Below, piece by piece: positions 25,454-34,602 of a stretch of 64,000 bases of DNA (its first letter is position 1; every line of letters begins with the position of its first letter). The notes beneath the pieces are model-generated. The model was not told the DNA's origin and searched no databases. It saw only the letters and a program-made list of their open reading frames with translations. Both the position numbers and the translations under genes were made by a program. Source of the stretch: Anaerolineaceae bacterium UBA4775 (lineage in GTDB: Bacteria > Chloroflexota > Anaerolineae > Anaerolineales > Anaerolineaceae); NCBI GenBank assembly GCA_002403205.1, contig DHHJ01000033.1, positions 6,546 through 70,545 of the forward strand, in the 5' to 3' direction.

Positions 25454-27400
25454 TCACTCCCACGAAAAAGTGGCCACCACGGGGTCGTGATCTGAAAATT
25501 GCTGCCAGTAGTCAAATTCACTGTTGAGGTGAAGAATATCGAGTGATACCAACGCTTCAGACAGAGGTTGGCTGACCAGGATGTGATCCAACACCTGGCT
25601 GTTGCCGTCGTAAATATAGGTGTAACGTGCGTCAATTGGCAGGGTTTCAATCAGGTTGTGGAGCAGTTCTCCCTTGAGAACCTGGACGGGTTCGGAAAAA
25701 TGGAAATCGTTCAGGTCGCCCAGGACGATCACCCGGCTGGCGGGGTTGATGGCCAGAATTGAGGTGACAAAGTCATGCACGACCCGGGCTTGCTGGACGC
25801 GCTGGCCCTCTGAAGTGAGCAGCGGGGGCTGGACGGCGCCAAACAGGCTGTGATCGCCGCCTTTGGAATTAAAGTGGTTATTGATCACGAACAAGGGCTC
25901 GCCATCCAGCAGGAACGCTGCCACAAGAGGTTTGCGGCTGCTGGTAAAGGCGCGGTTGGCCGGGTCGATCCGCCCGGGGTTCAATGAAAGGGTGGGGATG
26001 CCGTCCTGATCCGTCACACTGACCGGCGTTTCCGAGTCACCGTGCGGCGCTTCCACCAGGCGCAAACCGCGATCAAGACGGTAGAGGAAGCCCACCCGAA
26101 TATTGGCGTCGGGAGCGCCGCCATCCTGGTTGGGGAGGGGGTCGAGATCGAGATAACCGTAAGGCGGGCCGCCTAAAGCCAGGATGGCATCGATCACGGC
26201 CTGGTAGGTCAGATCAGCCGAGATCGCCGCGCTGCCCAACCCATCATTGTCGGCAACTTCTTGCAGCCCGATGATATCCGGGGCGGCCATCCAATGGACG
26301 ATGTGTTCAGCCAGGGTTGCGATTCGGTCCCTTGCTTGTCCGGAATTATCCTGGGCTGAAAGCACAGCCACATTATAGGTCGCAACCCGTACCTGGTCAG
26401 GCTGAGCAGGTACCAGGCGATCGCTGGGCTGCAACCCCCCTGAAAGAAGGGCCACATCCTCGATGGGCTGGAGTTTGTAATTGCCGTAGGTGTAATCCAT
26501 CACGCCAATGATCGGCTGTGGGAAAAAATCGCCCACCTGCACCAGAGGTAGTTCACGCAAGGCATCATCGAGGATGACCCGCTCGGGGTTGAAATCGCCC
26601 TCACGGACGACAATGCCGCTGCGGGGTGTGCGGAGGTTTGCCCAAGCGCCGTGATCTGGCAGGATGACGATTTCTTTGTACTGATTGGTGGGGCCGACCA
26701 CCACCGCAGCATTGATCTGCACCAGCATACCTTCAAGGCTTTCGTAAAAATCAAGCCCGGACTCATTTGGATCGAAAGGACCGTCGGCCATGACCCGTCC
26801 CTGGGTGGTGGCGTCAATCACCTCGGTGTGGGGCATGCGCCCGGCCTGGCCGATGATCGTGGGAACGGGCAGCGGATTGGCCCGGGAAAGGATTTCGACG
26901 GTGGGATAGCTCAGATGAGTGATGAGCAAGTCGTTGACCGGGTCACCGTCGAAAACCCGTTCCTTGACCACCGCGCTGACCAGAACCTCATCACCCGGCC
27001 TGACACTTGGAACCAAACCCTGGTAGACATAAATGCCTTCAGAGGTGGCCGGGTCATCATCCGGGGTGATGGACTGCATGTAGAAACCATTCGCCCGTCT
27101 GACCGTGACCATGCCGTGGACGTTCGTGACCTCCTGGTTCACAAGGGGGGAGACATGTCCTGCGCCCTGGATCTCCGAGATGGTGATTCCGCACGGGCTG
27201 ACGGGCTGGCCTGCTAATGTTGTTTGGCTGGGCTTCGCGACCTGGGGGTCATTGGTTGGCTGTTCTGCTGCCACTACCGGGGTTTCAGGGGCAATCACAG
27301 GAGAAGGCGTGCGGACGCAGCCGTTGATGGCCAAGGCCAATATCGTCAACAGGATGAGGGTTGTCAGCGGTTTGTGCGATGAAGTTTTCCAGGTTTGCAT
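25454..27400 (-). CDS. Secreted lipoprotein nuclease (YhcR-type OB-fold + EEP domain)
   Basis: Protein of 648 aa. It has a lipoprotein signal with lipobox LAINGC (C28) and a Pro/Thr-rich spacer, then a YhcR-type OB-fold region (ISEIQGAGHVSPLVNQEVTNVHGMV, DDDPATSEGIYVYQG). The EEP catalytic domain occupies about 340-645: VATYNVAVLSA, IIGLQEVADNDG, NNHFNSKGGD, VLGDLNDFHFSEPV, DHILVSQPL and FSDHDPVVATF. All metal and phosphate ligands look intact. It should be a membrane-anchored extracellular nuclease and resembles the OB-EEP part of the nuclease at 7923-10991 without its Ig and lamin-tail domains. The ribosome binding site (GAGAGG) is weak. Confidence 0.9.
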   Translation of the reverse strand: MQTWKTSSHKPLTTLILLTILALAINGCVRTPSPVIAPETPVVAAEQPTNDPQVAKPSQTTLAGQPVSPCGITISEIQGAGHVSPLVNQEVTNVHGMVTVRRANGFYMQSITPDDDPATSEGIYVYQGLVPSVRPGDEVLVSAVVKERVFDGDPVNDLLITHLSYPTVEILSRANPLPVPTIIGQAGRMPHTEVIDATTQGRVMADGPFDPNESGLDFYESLEGMLVQINAAVVVGPTNQYKEIVILPDHGAWANLRTPRSGIVVREGDFNPERVILDDALRELPLVQVGDFFPQPIIGVMDYTYGNYKLQPIEDVALLSGGLQPSDRLVPAQPDQVRVATYNVAVLSAQDNSGQARDRIATLAEHIVHWMAAPDIIGLQEVADNDGLGSAAISADLTYQAVIDAILALGGPPYGYLDLDPLPNQDGGAPDANIRVGFLYRLDRGLRLVEAPHGDSETPVSVTDQDGIPTLSLNPGRIDPANRAFTSSRKPLVAAFLLDGEPLFVINNHFNSKGGDHSLFGAVQPPLLTSEGQRVQQARVVHDFVTSILAINPASRVIVLGDLNDFHFSEPVQVLKGELLHNLIETLPIDARYTYIYDGNSQVLDHILVSQPLSEALVSLDILHLNSEFDYWQQFSDHDPVVATFSWE

Positions 27401-27570
27401 GTGGTAAAGGCCTCTCTGAAGGATTGGTGTTGGCTTTCAATCAACATAATGATTATAAATCATCTCCTATCGGGGTCTTTGAGGGGGCATGATTGGTCTG
27501 AAGGGATGACAAACCAGGTAATTTGCCCTTTCGAAAGTGTAATTTGCTCGATGGGGGGGGAAATTTCAAG

Positions 27571-27576
27571 TAAAAT
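27571..27576 (+). promoter_or_regulatory. -10 hexamer TAAAAT, leaderless type
   Basis: TAAAAT ends 6 nt before the ATG at 27583; no Shine-Dalgarno is present. Confidence 0.45.
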
Positions 27577-27582
27577 ATGAGC

Positions 27583-28287
27583 ATGGAAATTAAGATTGCA
27601 ATCGCGAAGATCGATAAGCAAGGCAATGGCAGCAGCGGTGACACGGTTGAAGTGACCGAACGGCCAAACGGCGGCATTTCAATTGTCCTGGCCGATGGAC
27701 AGATCGATCATCGGCCCAGCAAGGCGATCTCGACGTTGGTCAGCCACCGGGTGATCGATCACATCAGCGAAGGGGTGCGCGATGGGGCTTCAATCCGGGC
27801 GGCAGCTGGCAGGATCTTTGCTGAACACGAAGGCAGGGTTCAGGCAAATTTGTGCGTGGTCAGCGCTGACTTACAGACCGACACGATCATCGTCTCACGC
27901 AATAACCCCATTCCTGTGTTCCTGATTTCAGAAGAAACGGTGGACTGCCTGTCATCAGATAGCGAGCCGATCGGTGCACGATTGGATGTTACACCGACAA
28001 TCGTTGAGCTGCCGATCAGGGCCGACATGGCTTTGGTGGTTTTTTCCGATGGAATTTACAATGCAGGTCGGCACAACCAGCAAAGCATGGATGTTTGCAT
28101 GACGATCGAGGCATTCATCGAAGAACAGGAACCTACCGCCAAAGAGATTGCGGAGTTTCTGCTCAATCGAGCGATCCGGCTGGATGACGGGCAACCGCGA
28201 GACGACATGAGCATTATCGTGTTACAGGTGTCTGGCCGGCCTATGGATGCGATCCGCCGGATGAATATCTCCGTGCCCCTCAGTTGA
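27583..28287 (+). CDS. PP2C/SpoIIE-type serine phosphatase
   Basis: Protein of 234 aa (start at 27583 rather than 27577, because of the -10 box spacing and MEIKIAIAK). Metal-binding aspartates of the PP2C fold are visible in VLADGQIDHRPSKA, VVFSDGIYNAG and PRDDMSIIVLQV. The size, with no sensory, receiver or membrane domain, resembles RsbX or minimal SpoIIE phosphatases, which dephosphorylate an anti-sigma-factor antagonist or serine-phosphoproteins. No anti-sigma factor, antagonist (STAS) or kinase gene is adjacent, so the partner is unknown. Monocistronic. Confidence 0.8.
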   Translation: MEIKIAIAKIDKQGNGSSGDTVEVTERPNGGISIVLADGQIDHRPSKAISTLVSHRVIDHISEGVRDGASIRAAAGRIFAEHEGRVQANLCVVSADLQTDTIIVSRNNPIPVFLISEETVDCLSSDSEPIGARLDVTPTIVELPIRADMALVVFSDGIYNAGRHNQQSMDVCMTIEAFIEEQEPTAKEIAEFLLNRAIRLDDGQPRDDMSIIVLQVSGRPMDAIRRMNISVPLS

Positions 28288-28401
28288 TGTGCAGGGCTGG
28301 CATCATAGAGATCGTTTTAGCTGCATGCCACTGTCATTTGGCTGTGGTTTTATTTTGAAACCTGAGCATCACTCAACTCACCATCACTGAAGGAGGCATT
28401 T

Positions 28402-29421
28402 ATGCGTCAAAAGGTTGTGCTCATCACCGGAGCCAACGGGGAAATGGGCCATGGTCTCATCCAATACCTGGCTAAACACACCGATTGCAATGTTGTCGCT
28501 TTGGATGTTGTGCCGTTGGATAAATCGTTGCGGAGCCTGGTCAGCACTTATATCGTGGGGGACGTCTTGGATCAAATGCTGCTGGGTAGGCTGGTTGTTG
28601 AGCATGAGATCGCCACCATCTATCACCTGGCCTCGATCCTTTCGACAAAAGCGGAGTATAACCCTGAAACTGCCCATCGCATCAATGTAGAGGGCACGCT
28701 GAACTTGCTGCGGTTGGCAGTGGAACAATCCCAATGGCAGGGAACAGCCGTGAAATTCATCTACCCGAGTTCGATTGCCGCATACGGCATCCCCACCCTC
28801 AAGGATAAAGCTGAAGCAGGCGAAGTGGTCGAAGAGGACTGGAATTACCCGACCACGATGTACGGGTGCAACAAGCTATACTGCGAACATTTGGGTCGTT
28901 ACTATAATTCACACTACAGGCAGCTGGCAGCCGATCACGAAGGGAAAACCACGGTTGACTTTCGAGCGATCCGCTTCCCCGGTTTGATCAGCGCCGAAAC
29001 GGTTCCCACTGGTGGCACGAGCGACTACGGACCCGAAATGCTGCACGCAGCGGCCAAGGGCGAGGCTTATAACTGCTTTGTCCGCCCGGACACGATCATA
29101 CCGTTCATGGTCATGCCGGACGCCATCAAAGCGCTGGTGAAATTGGAAGAGGTGCCAAAGAACCGCCTTTCCAAGTATGTATATAACATCACCAGTTACA
29201 GCATCTCGGCCCAGGAGATCTTTGATATTGTTAAGAAGTCCTTCTCCAACGCGGATATTCACTTTGCAGTTGACCCTGCGCGGCAAAACATTGTGGATAC
29301 CTGGCCTGAACGGCTGGATGATTCGGCTGCCCGGCAGGATTGGGACTGGTCACCAGATTTTGACTGCGAGCGGTCTTTTGGCGAGTACCTCATTCCGGCG
29401 ATCAAGCAGCGTTACGAGTAA
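28402..29421 (+). CDS. NAD-dependent L-threonine 3-dehydrogenase, SDR type
   Basis: Protein of 339 aa of the extended SDR family. It has the NAD motif ITGANGEMG, AxIYHLASILS, the catalytic YPSS and MYGCNK (YxxxK), and the threonine-dehydrogenase-like C-terminal signature WPERLDDSAARQDWDWSPDFD. It would oxidise L-threonine to 2-amino-3-ketobutyrate, which splits to glycine and acetyl-CoA or decarboxylates to aminoacetone. The partner ligase (kbl) is not next to it. A related sugar-nucleotide epimerase is possible but fits the C-terminus less well. AAGGAGG lies 6 nt before the ATG; a strong terminator follows. Confidence 0.8.
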   Translation: MRQKVVLITGANGEMGHGLIQYLAKHTDCNVVALDVVPLDKSLRSLVSTYIVGDVLDQMLLGRLVVEHEIATIYHLASILSTKAEYNPETAHRINVEGTLNLLRLAVEQSQWQGTAVKFIYPSSIAAYGIPTLKDKAEAGEVVEEDWNYPTTMYGCNKLYCEHLGRYYNSHYRQLAADHEGKTTVDFRAIRFPGLISAETVPTGGTSDYGPEMLHAAAKGEAYNCFVRPDTIIPFMVMPDAIKALVKLEEVPKNRLSKYVYNITSYSISAQEIFDIVKKSFSNADIHFAVDPARQNIVDTWPERLDDSAARQDWDWSPDFDCERSFGEYLIPAIKQRYE

Positions 29422-29456
29422 GTGACATATTGGCGACTTGCCGAAAATAAACCTAA

Positions 29457-29480
29457 AGCCAGGCTCAGCCTGGCTTTTTT
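29457..29480 (+). terminator. Rho-independent terminator of the threonine dehydrogenase gene
   Basis: AGCCAGGC, a 3-nt loop, GCCTGGCT and a T run, 36 nt after the stop. Confidence 0.9.
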
Positions 29481-29566
29481 GTGCTGAGGTCCGAGATTTC
29501 AACAGGGTTTGCATGCGCAACCCGCGGAAATCTGTTCACAACAATGCTGGCAGCGGGTTGAGACAT

Positions 29567-29606
29567 AAAAAAAACCACCCGTCCGAGGTTCAACGGGTGG
29601 TTTTTT
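29567..29606. terminator. Bidirectional terminator downstream of gyrB
   Basis: AAAAAACCACCCG and CGGGTGGTTTTTT flank a 12-nt loop, giving a GC stem with A/T tracts on both sides. It ends gyrB on the minus strand and can stop readthrough from the plus strand. Confidence 0.85.
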
Positions 29607-29620
29607 GGTCCCTGTTGAGA

Positions 29621-31537
29621 TCACACGTCCAAATTGCGAACGTCCTTGGCGTGGGTTTGAATGAACCGGCGGCGCGGGGGCACTTTCGAGCCCATCAGCA
29701 TGTCAAAAGTGCGGTCTGCTTCTGCAGCGTCTTCGATGTTGACGCGCAGCAGGGTGCGATTGTCGGGGTTCATCGTGGTTTCCCAGAGCTGGTCGGGGTT
29801 CATTTCACCCAAGCCCTTGTAACGCTGGAGGGCGTAGCGTCCGCCGTTGGAGGTGATTTTCTTGATCAGTACCTCGCGTTCACCTTCGGTGTAGACGTAT
29901 TCTTTTTCTTTCCCGTGGGAGATCAAATACAATGGCGGCTGGGCGATGTATAAATGCCCGGATTCGATCAGGGGCTGCATATACCGGAAGAAGAAGGTCA
30001 GCAGCAGGGTGCGGATGTGGGCACCGTCTACATCGGCATCGGTCATGATCACGATGCGGCCGTACCGCAAACCTTCGAGCGAGAAGGAGTCGCCGATGCC
30101 TGTACCCAGGGCTGAGATCAAGGCTTTGACCTCACGGTTGGTAAGGATCTTGTCCAGCCTTGCTCGCTCGGTGTTGAGGATCTTGCCGCGCAAAGGCAGG
30201 ATCGCCTGGAAATGCCGATCGCGGCCTTGTTTTGCTGAGCCACCGGCCGAATCACCCTCGACGATGTAGAGTTCGGTTTTTTCCGGATCGCGCTCTGAAC
30301 AGTCGGCCAGTTTGCCGGGCAAGGTCATGCTCTCAAGGGCGGATTTACGGATCACGAGGTCACGCGCTTTGCGGGCCGCGTCCCTGGCGCGCGCCGAGGT
30401 GAGACATTTTTGGATGATCTTCCTCCCCACAGATGAATTTTGCTCGAGGAAGTTCATGAAGGAATCACTGACAACCTGCTGGACGTAGGTTTGTACTTCG
30501 GCATTCATCAGTTTGACTTTGGTCTGGCTTTCAAATTGCGGGTCAGGGTGTTTGATGCTGACAATTGCAGTAAGGCCTTCCCGGGTGTCGTCACCTGAAA
30601 AATTCGGGTCGGAATCCTTGAGCAAGCTGTTTTTACGGGCATAATCGTTGATCGTCCGGGTGAGCGCGATGCGCAGGCCGGTCAGATGGGTGCCGCCATC
30701 GATGGTGTTGATGGTGTTGGCGAAGGCGTACACAGATTCAGAATAAGCGTCGGTGTATTGGATGGCTACTTCCACGCCGATATCATCAATTTCCTTTTCC
30801 ATGTACATCACTTCGTGGAGGGTGTCACGGTTGCGGTTAAGATATTTAACAAAGGATGAAATCCCACCCTCAAAATAGAAAGTAGCCTGTTTGTCTTCGC
30901 GTTTGTCTTCCAGGCTGATGGTCACCGCGCGGGTGATAAATGCCATTTCCCGGAAACGCTGGGCCAGCGTTTCAAACTTATAGGTCCCAGCATCTTTGAA
31001 AATGGTGTCGTCATACTTGAAGGTTGTGGTTGTCCCGGTTTGGGTTTGCGGTACCTTGCCGACCACCTTGACCGGGGCCTGCGGGATGCCTTTCTCGTAC
31101 CGTTGGAAATAGATTTTCCCATCGCGGCAGACCTCAACCTCGCACCATTCCGAAAGTGCATTGACCGCGGACACACCCACGCCGTGCAGACCGCCGGACA
31201 CTTTGTAACTGGTGCCGCCGAACTTGCCGCCGGCATGCAGGGTGGTCATGACAACCTGCAGGGCGGAGACTTTCATCTCCGGGTGGATGTCGACAGGGAT
31301 ACCGCGCCCGTTGTCGATCACGGTGACGCTTTCATCTTCGTTGATGATGATGTTGATTTCGTCGCAAGACCCAGCCAGGGCTTCGTCGATGGAGTTATCG
31401 ACCACTTCATGAATCAGGTGATGCAGTGCCTTGGTATCTGTACCGCCGACATACATGCCTGGACGGCGGCGTACAGCCTCAAGGCCTTCGAGGACCTGGA
31501 TATCGTTTGCATTGTAGGAAAGGGGTTGTTTTGTCAA
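29621..31537 (-). CDS. gyrB: DNA gyrase subunit B
   Basis: Protein of 638 aa, normal length for the short GyrB form. The GHKL ATPase domain shows EVVDNSIDEALAG, VIDNGRGIPVDIH and GLHGVGVSAVNALS. The transducer domain follows, then TOPRIM with LYIVEGDSAGGSAKQGRDR and TDADVDGAHIRTLLLTF, and the C-terminal QRYKGLGEMNPDQLWETTM. ParE is the alternative, but the wording of these motifs suits GyrB. It starts with TTG (31537), with GGAG 8 nt upstream. No gyrA, recF or dnaA is adjacent, so the usual origin-linked order is broken here. Confidence 0.95.
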   Translation of the reverse strand: MTKQPLSYNANDIQVLEGLEAVRRRPGMYVGGTDTKALHHLIHEVVDNSIDEALAGSCDEINIIINEDESVTVIDNGRGIPVDIHPEMKVSALQVVMTTLHAGGKFGGTSYKVSGGLHGVGVSAVNALSEWCEVEVCRDGKIYFQRYEKGIPQAPVKVVGKVPQTQTGTTTTFKYDDTIFKDAGTYKFETLAQRFREMAFITRAVTISLEDKREDKQATFYFEGGISSFVKYLNRNRDTLHEVMYMEKEIDDIGVEVAIQYTDAYSESVYAFANTINTIDGGTHLTGLRIALTRTINDYARKNSLLKDSDPNFSGDDTREGLTAIVSIKHPDPQFESQTKVKLMNAEVQTYVQQVVSDSFMNFLEQNSSVGRKIIQKCLTSARARDAARKARDLVIRKSALESMTLPGKLADCSERDPEKTELYIVEGDSAGGSAKQGRDRHFQAILPLRGKILNTERARLDKILTNREVKALISALGTGIGDSFSLEGLRYGRIVIMTDADVDGAHIRTLLLTFFFRYMQPLIESGHLYIAQPPLYLISHGKEKEYVYTEGEREVLIKKITSNGGRYALQRYKGLGEMNPDQLWETTMNPDNRTLLRVNIEDAAEADRTFDMLMGSKVPPRRRFIQTHAKDVRNLDV

Positions 31538-31574
31538 GCTGATTACTCCGTTAAAAAATATTCGTGATGAAAGA

Positions 31575-32561
31575 TTAAACCTGGGTTGATTTCAAATGCT
31601 GGTTAATCACCGCCTGAGAGTATTGTGTTGCATCGATGAAATAGTGAAAAGATGCAGCAATTACCGCCGATACAATAAAAGCATGCCCGAGGATCCCAAT
31701 GACCAGGAACCAGTTATCGACTGTGGGTGAGCGCCACAAGTAATTCAGTCCTTCAACCATCAGGTAGCTCAATACGATAAACCAGATCGTCTTGTTCATG
31801 GAAATGCGCACTACTTTGATGCTGGTGATCATGGCGGCCAACAGGTTCTGCTTGTAGAGAAAAATCCCGTGCGGTGTGAATACCAATGGAATCAGCGCCC
31901 AAAAACCGAACAGCAGTGCCAGCGTCAGGACGAACTGGCCAATGGATGGGCCGATCATCGAAACCAGCGTGATCACCACTGTCAGCGGGATGGCCAGGAT
32001 AATCAGGATGATCAGCAGCAGAATGGGCATCAGGACGATCTGCACAAAGGACCTCAGCAAGGATTTAATGCTGTCCTCGTTGAACCCAATCACCTGTTTG
32101 GAGATGGTCTGGAAGTACAGGCTGCCCAGAAAATAGCCAGCCAGCAGTAAAAACAGCCAAAAGACCACAAATTGCAGGCTGGAATTAAGGCTGAAGGTCA
32201 GCGGATGGCCGAGTGGGTTTAGAAAGGATGGTTTAGAGACCATCAAACTCGGAATACCAATCGGCAGTGTGCGCAATGCGACCGCCAGGTTGAAGTTCGA
32301 GAGGGTTTCCCGCAGACCCGCCTGGTAGTTTTCGATGATGGTGATGACCTCAACCGATTCTATCCCGGGGAGGTTGGTCAACCCTTGGATTAAGGGTGCA
32401 AAAATGCGATCGATGCGCAAGGCTGGGCCGAACCAGAGAAATAAATCCAGCGCGATCGGAAAGAGGATCAGCTCTGGTTTATTTGCTATCGTATTAAACC
32501 CGGCAAGGATCGCCTGGACGATGCTCGGTGTTTCAAATTTTCTTTCAGAACTTGTGTTCAT
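31575..32561 (-). CDS. Multi-pass membrane protein, unknown function
   Basis: Protein of 328 aa with about six transmembrane stretches (for example LILFPIALDLFLWFGPAL, VVFWLFLLLAGYFLGSLYF, ILLLIILIILAIPLTVVITL, FVLTLALLFGFWALIPLVF). Between the first two lies a soluble loop of about 80 residues. The repeated membrane-embedded proline/leucine pattern is reminiscent of DUF-type bacterial membrane proteins, but I cannot name a family. It begins with an in-frame ATG about 6 nt after AGGG. It lies 37 nt upstream of gyrB on the same strand and could be co-transcribed with it. Confidence 0.65.
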   Translation of the reverse strand: MNTSSERKFETPSIVQAILAGFNTIANKPELILFPIALDLFLWFGPALRIDRIFAPLIQGLTNLPGIESVEVITIIENYQAGLRETLSNFNLAVALRTLPIGIPSLMVSKPSFLNPLGHPLTFSLNSSLQFVVFWLFLLLAGYFLGSLYFQTISKQVIGFNEDSIKSLLRSFVQIVLMPILLLIILIILAIPLTVVITLVSMIGPSIGQFVLTLALLFGFWALIPLVFTPHGIFLYKQNLLAAMITSIKVVRISMNKTIWFIVLSYLMVEGLNYLWRSPTVDNWFLVIGILGHAFIVSAVIAASFHYFIDATQYSQAVINQHLKSTQV

Positions 32562-32699
32562 ACAATCCCTAATTTTACCACATTAGGGGCATGATGACCA
32601 TGAAAATTTGATGGGATCCCCTCATTATTTACCGTTTGTTTCATATTAATAAACCCAATTGTTTTGTCTGGGGGGGACTGTCAAATAGCCCTGCAGTGG

Positions 32700-32705
32700 T
32701 AAAAT
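32700..32705 (+). promoter_or_regulatory. -10 hexamer TAAAAT, leaderless type
   Basis: TAAAAT ends 6 nt before the ATG at 32712, with no ribosome binding site between. Confidence 0.45.
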
Positions 32706-32711
32706 GATGGC

Positions 32712-33533
32712 ATGAATACGAGAGCCTCTTTGCCGGATATCGACCGCCTGTCTGTGGTGACGGCTACGATCATGCTGGCATTCGCCATGACTCAATTGAT
32801 CTCGTTGCCGATCCAGCAGTTTTCTTTTTCGGTATTTGGGATTGTGGTGGATTATTTGTTCGATTTTGGTACCGTGATGATTGGTTTCACAGTGCTGCTG
32901 GCGGCGGCGGGCACTGAATGGCTGATCCAATCGCACCCGGAGAAAAGCCGTTACACCAGCCGCTGGGAATATATCCGCCACTGGATTGTGCCGGTGCTGA
33001 CTTCACTGGTAATTGGGGTAGCACTGAATGCATTTATTGGGCGTTTGATCTGGTGGGTCGTTTATGTTTTGGGTAGTTTGCTCTTGTTTGCGGTATTTAT
33101 TGCGGAATACAATGTGGTCATTGCCAAGGATTACCGCAACCCATTGGCAACAGTGGGCCTGACGGCGCTCTCCTTTGTGCTTTACTTACTTTTAGCCATT
33201 GCGGTATCTTCAGCGGGCATCCGTTTATATCTCCGGATGCCTTTGCTCGGTTTAGGGGCGATGATGGTCATTTCGCGGTCGTTATTCCTGCGGTTGGGGA
33301 AGTGGCATACCCTCTGGGCGGCGGTGACCAGCCTGATCCTTTCGGAAATCGTGGTTGGTTTTCACTATTTGCCGTTGTCCCCAATCCAGTTTGGTCTGCT
33401 TTTGGTAGGCAGTGCTTACGCGCTGACCAGCATCGTTACCGCGATCAAAGAATCACGCCAATCGTTAGCGTTTTGGGGCGAACCGATCAGCATGATCGCG
33501 CTGATGGTGCTGGCAAGCCTGATTTGGGGGTAA
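32712..33533 (+). CDS. Polytopic membrane protein, unknown function
   Basis: Protein of 273 aa, mostly hydrophobic, with about eight predicted membrane segments. It has no enzymatic or transport motif that I can recognise, and no large soluble domain. It is transcribed towards the metallo-hydrolase gene, whose stop is 5 nt away on the other strand. The start has a -10 box immediately upstream and no Shine-Dalgarno. Confidence 0.65.
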   Translation: MNTRASLPDIDRLSVVTATIMLAFAMTQLISLPIQQFSFSVFGIVVDYLFDFGTVMIGFTVLLAAAGTEWLIQSHPEKSRYTSRWEYIRHWIVPVLTSLVIGVALNAFIGRLIWWVVYVLGSLLLFAVFIAEYNVVIAKDYRNPLATVGLTALSFVLYLLLAIAVSSAGIRLYLRMPLLGLGAMMVISRSLFLRLGKWHTLWAAVTSLILSEIVVGFHYLPLSPIQFGLLLVGSAYALTSIVTAIKESRQSLAFWGEPISMIALMVLASLIWG

Positions 33534-33538
33534 TGGGT

Positions 33539-34378
33539 TTAATCTTCCGGCTCTTCTTCGAGGGATTTGTAGTACAGTGAGCGTAAGTTCCTGCGATGAA
33601 GCTCACCGGCCAATCCACCCAGTAGAATCCGGCTTTTCCCGCACGCCTCAACCCCGATACTGTCAAGGATTTCGATGGGATTCCTGCGCCTGCGGGCGGT
33701 TTTTACAGCTTTTTGAATGGCCTTCAGGTAAGTGATATTCTCTTTGACCTTGTCTTCGATCTCGCCCCGCAGAATGATCTCGCCGTGGCCCTGGATGATA
33801 TTTTCCAACCCGAGCTCAACAAAGCTTTGTTCGGTAGCAATGTATTGCTCGAGATCACCTTCGACAATAAAGGGAACCGGCATAAAGGCGTCACCTGTGA
33901 ACAGGATGCGGTCTTCTTCTACCAAAACAGAAATACCGTCATCGGAATGGCCCGGTGAAGCGAACAATTGCAGGTTCTTTTTGCCCACCCTGAGCCTGAA
34001 AATGCCATCCTGGAAGGTGATCTGGGGCGGGACGATATTGAGTTGCTTGTACAGGGGGTCATCCTGGCGGGCAACCTCGAGGGCTGAAGGGGCGCGGTCG
34101 ACGAGCATCTGCCGGCACCGTTCGTGTGCGATGATGGTTGCGCCAGGGAAGAAGCAGTTTCCCCAACAATGGTCAGCATGGTGATGGGTATTGATGACAT
34201 ACCGGACGGATAGGTTGAGCTTGTTCTCGATGTATTCACGCATCCGCAGGGTTTCCTGGGGCATTAATGTATCCACCACCACTGCCCATTTTGGTCCTGC
34301 AATGACACCTGCAGAGACTTGAGCATAGGTTTCGCTCTGAAACCAGTAAACGTTTTCTGAGATGCGCTCGCGTAGCAT
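33539..34378 (-). CDS. MBL-fold metallo-hydrolase
   Basis: Protein of 279 aa from the ATG at 34378 (MLRERISENVYWF), favoured over 34426 because the domain begins here and an AGGACAGG stretch lies just upstream. The metal-binding signature is INTHHHADHCWGN (HxHxDH), with further ligands in FASPGHSDDGISV, FTGDAFMP and IIQGHGEII. These match the general metallo-beta-lactamase hydrolase group (glyoxalase II-like or quorum-lactonase-like); the substrate cannot be set. The C-terminal 60 residues are helical and basic (KTARRRRNPIEIL). Confidence 0.85.
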   Translation of the reverse strand: MLRERISENVYWFQSETYAQVSAGVIAGPKWAVVVDTLMPQETLRMREYIENKLNLSVRYVINTHHHADHCWGNCFFPGATIIAHERCRQMLVDRAPSALEVARQDDPLYKQLNIVPPQITFQDGIFRLRVGKKNLQLFASPGHSDDGISVLVEEDRILFTGDAFMPVPFIVEGDLEQYIATEQSFVELGLENIIQGHGEIILRGEIEDKVKENITYLKAIQKAVKTARRRRNPIEILDSIGVEACGKSRILLGGLAGELHRRNLRSLYYKSLEEEPED

Positions 34379-34602
34379 ATACCTGTCCTGGTTGTGAAAA
34401 TTTTGTGCCTGCAAAGAATAGCACAAAAAAATGCAAAAGTCAAAAAATATGCCGGCGAGCGGCAGATTTACTAAGGCGTGTTTTTGCCTGGTATGCGCAT
34501 ATCCGGTCCCGGGTCAGGTCCCGCAATTCGGTCAAGTCCTTATAGGGATGATGAAAGGGTGTGAACTTGTCGGCCGGATCAGATGGGAAGCGTATTGTTT
34601 GT

